DNA of 15,248 bases from Fen-330 sp050008465. Lineage in GTDB: Bacteria > Acidobacteriota > Terriglobia > Bryobacterales > Bryobacteraceae. Position 1 is the stretch's first letter, and the number at the start of each line of letters is the position of its first letter. The stretch spans positions 1 through 15,248 of the forward strand of contig JBEKMO010000104.1 of NCBI GenBank assembly GCA_050008465.1. Direction: 5' to 3'. The notes beneath the pieces are model-generated. The model was given only the letters and a program-made list of their open reading frames with translations, had not been told where the DNA came from and made no database searches. Of this stretch, positions 14,063-15,248 are shown one piece after another. The translations under genes were made by a program, and so were the position numbers.

Positions 14063-14458
14063 TACGCCGGGAAAGACGCTGACTTTGAGCAGTCCGACGC
14101 CGTTTCGGAGAATCGAGTGCGACACGACGCGCGGCTCGCAATACGGAAGCCGCCGGGAACGGGGGGCGGGGATGTCCAGGACAGCCCGAATCTGCCGGCT
14201 GACGCGCTTCTGCACGACGATGGGAACCGTCGTCCCCATGGAGGACGTTGGACCCTCGGGCGGCTTCGACGGTCTGTCGCTGACGCTCAGCAGAACATCG
14301 CCCCGCTCAACACCCGCAGCGTGAGCCGGTCCGCCCTCGTGGACATCCTGGAAGATCCAGACCAGGCCGGTCTCGGTCGCGCATTTCTGAAGGGTCACTC
14401 CGATCGCCAGGCGTCCAGGGACTCTCTGCGCACTCCGGTGATAGAAGACGTATGACGT
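14063..14458 (-). pseudogene. Remnant of a PDZ-containing S41-type protease gene
   Basis: The minus-strand frame reads SYVFYHRSAQRVPGRLAIGV, then a PDZ-like GLVWIFQDVHEGGPAHAAGV with ERGDVLLSV, then VGLLKVSVFPGV. This order (T-S-Y, PDZ, then GVGYLKVSxFPG just before the catalytic domain) matches C-terminal-processing/S41 peptidases. The IS21 end follows straight after FPGV, and the catalytic Ser/Lys domain is missing. It was not found on the far side of the IS. Upstream the frame is closed by a TAG at 14459-14461, where the sequence turns into the cobN remnant. It is not expected to be functional. The PDZ call is good; the S41 call is moderate. Confidence 0.6.
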
Positions 14459-15041
14459 CTATGTGGCCGACAAGCACGGCCTCGAAATGAGTAAGTTCTT
14501 CGACGGGCAGAATCCGTACGCCCGCCAGCGGTTGCTAGCGCGCTTGCTGGAGGTGGACCGCCAAGGAATTCACCAGTTCAGTCGAGAAGAACGCGCCAAG
14601 CTGGTCGGCCATTACATCGCTTCCGTGAATGCACACGGAGTGGATTGTTCTTCCAACACCTGCGGTAATCTCCAGCTCAACCAGCACGTGGCGAGCGCCG
14701 CCGCGCTGGTTCCGGGGCTGGGCAACGTTGCTTTGCGGAAGTTCGGAGCCGTTCTGGCCCAGGCGACCCACTGGTCCGACCAGCAGTTTCGCAGCTTTCC
14801 CGCGCCGATTCGTGCCGGGATGGCCGGAGCAGTGGCGCCGCGCCTTTCTCCCGGCGTGAGCCGCGCGCACCGGGCCGAACCTCCGTCCGGCCGTCCAATG
14901 GTCACCGGCTACAAGATGGAGGAGAGGGTGTGGAATCTCGGAAAGGCCGTGACCTCCCCATCTCAGCCCGGCTTCTTGTACTTGCTGAGCATCGGCTTCA
15001 TCGGCATCGGCGCCGCGCGTGAGGCGAGGCGACTTGACTGA
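14445..15041 (+). pseudogene. 3' remnant of a cobN-like cobaltochelatase subunit gene
   Basis: The frame opens after TAG 14442-14444 and reads TYDVYVADKHGLEMSKFFD, then NPYARQRLLARLLEVDRQG, LVGHYIASVNAHGVDCSSNT and CGN. This matches the C-terminal end of CobN/magnesium-chelatase-H-type proteins (D-K-Y-G-L-x-M-x-x-F-F, NPxA, L-E-x-x-R-x-G, S-V-x-x-H-G, T-C-G-N). It then has GYKMEERVW and a hydrophobic C-terminal anchor (FLYLLSIGFIGIGAAREARR), ending at TGA 15039-15041. The full protein exceeds 1,200 residues, so some 85% is missing and there is no convincing start (GTG 14463 is the first candidate). CobN inserts cobalt into the cobalamin ring; homologues next to TonB systems act in other metal or uptake roles. 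The fragment is almost surely inactive. Confidence 0.75.
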
Positions 15042-15140
15042 GATCAGGTCGCCCGAGGTCGCAGCACTACTCTCCGACCGCTGAACTGCCTTCGGGTGTT
15101 CCGGAGCTAAACGGCTGAAGCGCCAGATAAACACAACGGC
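15042..15140. other. Short spacer between the cobN remnant and IS630 transposase
   Basis: These 99 bases hold no gene. The two flanking genes converge here, and one end of the IS630-type element is expected within this spacer, but no inverted repeat can be identified because the other end lies outside the window. Confidence 0.35.
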
Positions 15141-15248
15141 TTAAGTAATTGCGCATAGACGACGGAGGGTGTCGTTCCGCCTGTCCCAGGTTGCGAACTC
15201 CGATTCGACGGCTGCGGTGACTTCTTCCAGCTTCCCAAAATAGCGATT
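15141..15248 (-). CDS. IS630-family transposase, C-terminal end (partial)
   Basis: The minus-strand frame enters from the right edge and ends at TAA (15141-15143). It encodes NRYFGKLEEVTAAVESEF, then ATWDRRNDTLRRLCAIT. The N-R-Y-F start, the amphipathic helix and a final LRRLCxxT are typical of the last 35 residues of IS630-family DDE transposases, after the catalytic Glu. The rest of the gene lies outside the window. It is one of three different IS families in 12 kb. Confidence 0.75.
   Translation of the reverse strand, partial: NRYFGKLEEVTAAVESEFATWDRRNDTLRRLCAIT

Noticed and set aside
1..15248. CRISPR arrays, tRNA and rRNA genes
   Set aside because: No regularly spaced repeats, no cloverleaf with a CCA-type end and no rRNA-like conserved blocks were seen on either strand.

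Overview
The window looks like accessory DNA from a high-GC soil bacterium, most likely an Acidobacteriota of the Bryobacter/Solibacter type. This is inferred from base composition, the style of the protein families and the dense insertion sequences; nothing in the window proves the taxonomy.

The core is a RiPP (ribosomally made, modified peptide) locus in two parts. Part A (2-3031) holds the tail of an unidentified gene, a full ABC exporter and a nucleotidyltransferase-fold protein, all overlapping as one operon. Part B (6405-10701) holds, in order and nearly all overlapping: a 60-residue precursor with a KPYRKPE leader motif and a two-cysteine tail, a Ser/His S26 peptidase, an HPr-kinase-like protein, a PqqD-like peptide-binding protein and a radical SAM/SPASM enzyme. 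These are followed by the last 45 codons of a second ABC exporter and a second nucleotidyltransferase. The ABC-end/nucleotidyltransferase block is a direct repeat of about 1.29 kb (1799-3086 and 9469-10756). A plausible reading is that PqqD presents the leader to the radical SAM enzyme, the kinase-like and nucleotidyltransferase-like proteins add further modifications, the peptidase removes the leader and the exporter secretes the product. The radical SAM gene, however, is split by a one-base frameshift in a C tract and has odd residues at two key motifs, so the cluster may be decaying.

Between the two parts lie a 184-bp MITE-like element, a shrunken IS1380-family element with a broken transposase (3315-4461), and a divergent secreted protein (4458-6089, minus strand) whose stop codon comes from the IS inverted repeat. 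A 310-bp intergenic region with a palindrome precedes the precursor.

To the right are about 600 bp with no convincing gene (10757-11358), then a complete-looking IS21-family element (about 11359-14062) with istA, istB and a third overlapping ORF. It abuts the remnant of a PDZ/S41-type protease gene (minus), which meets head-on the 3' remnant of a cobN-like cobaltochelatase gene (plus). The window ends in the 3' end of an IS630-family transposase (minus). The right half is a patchwork of mobile elements and gene scraps.
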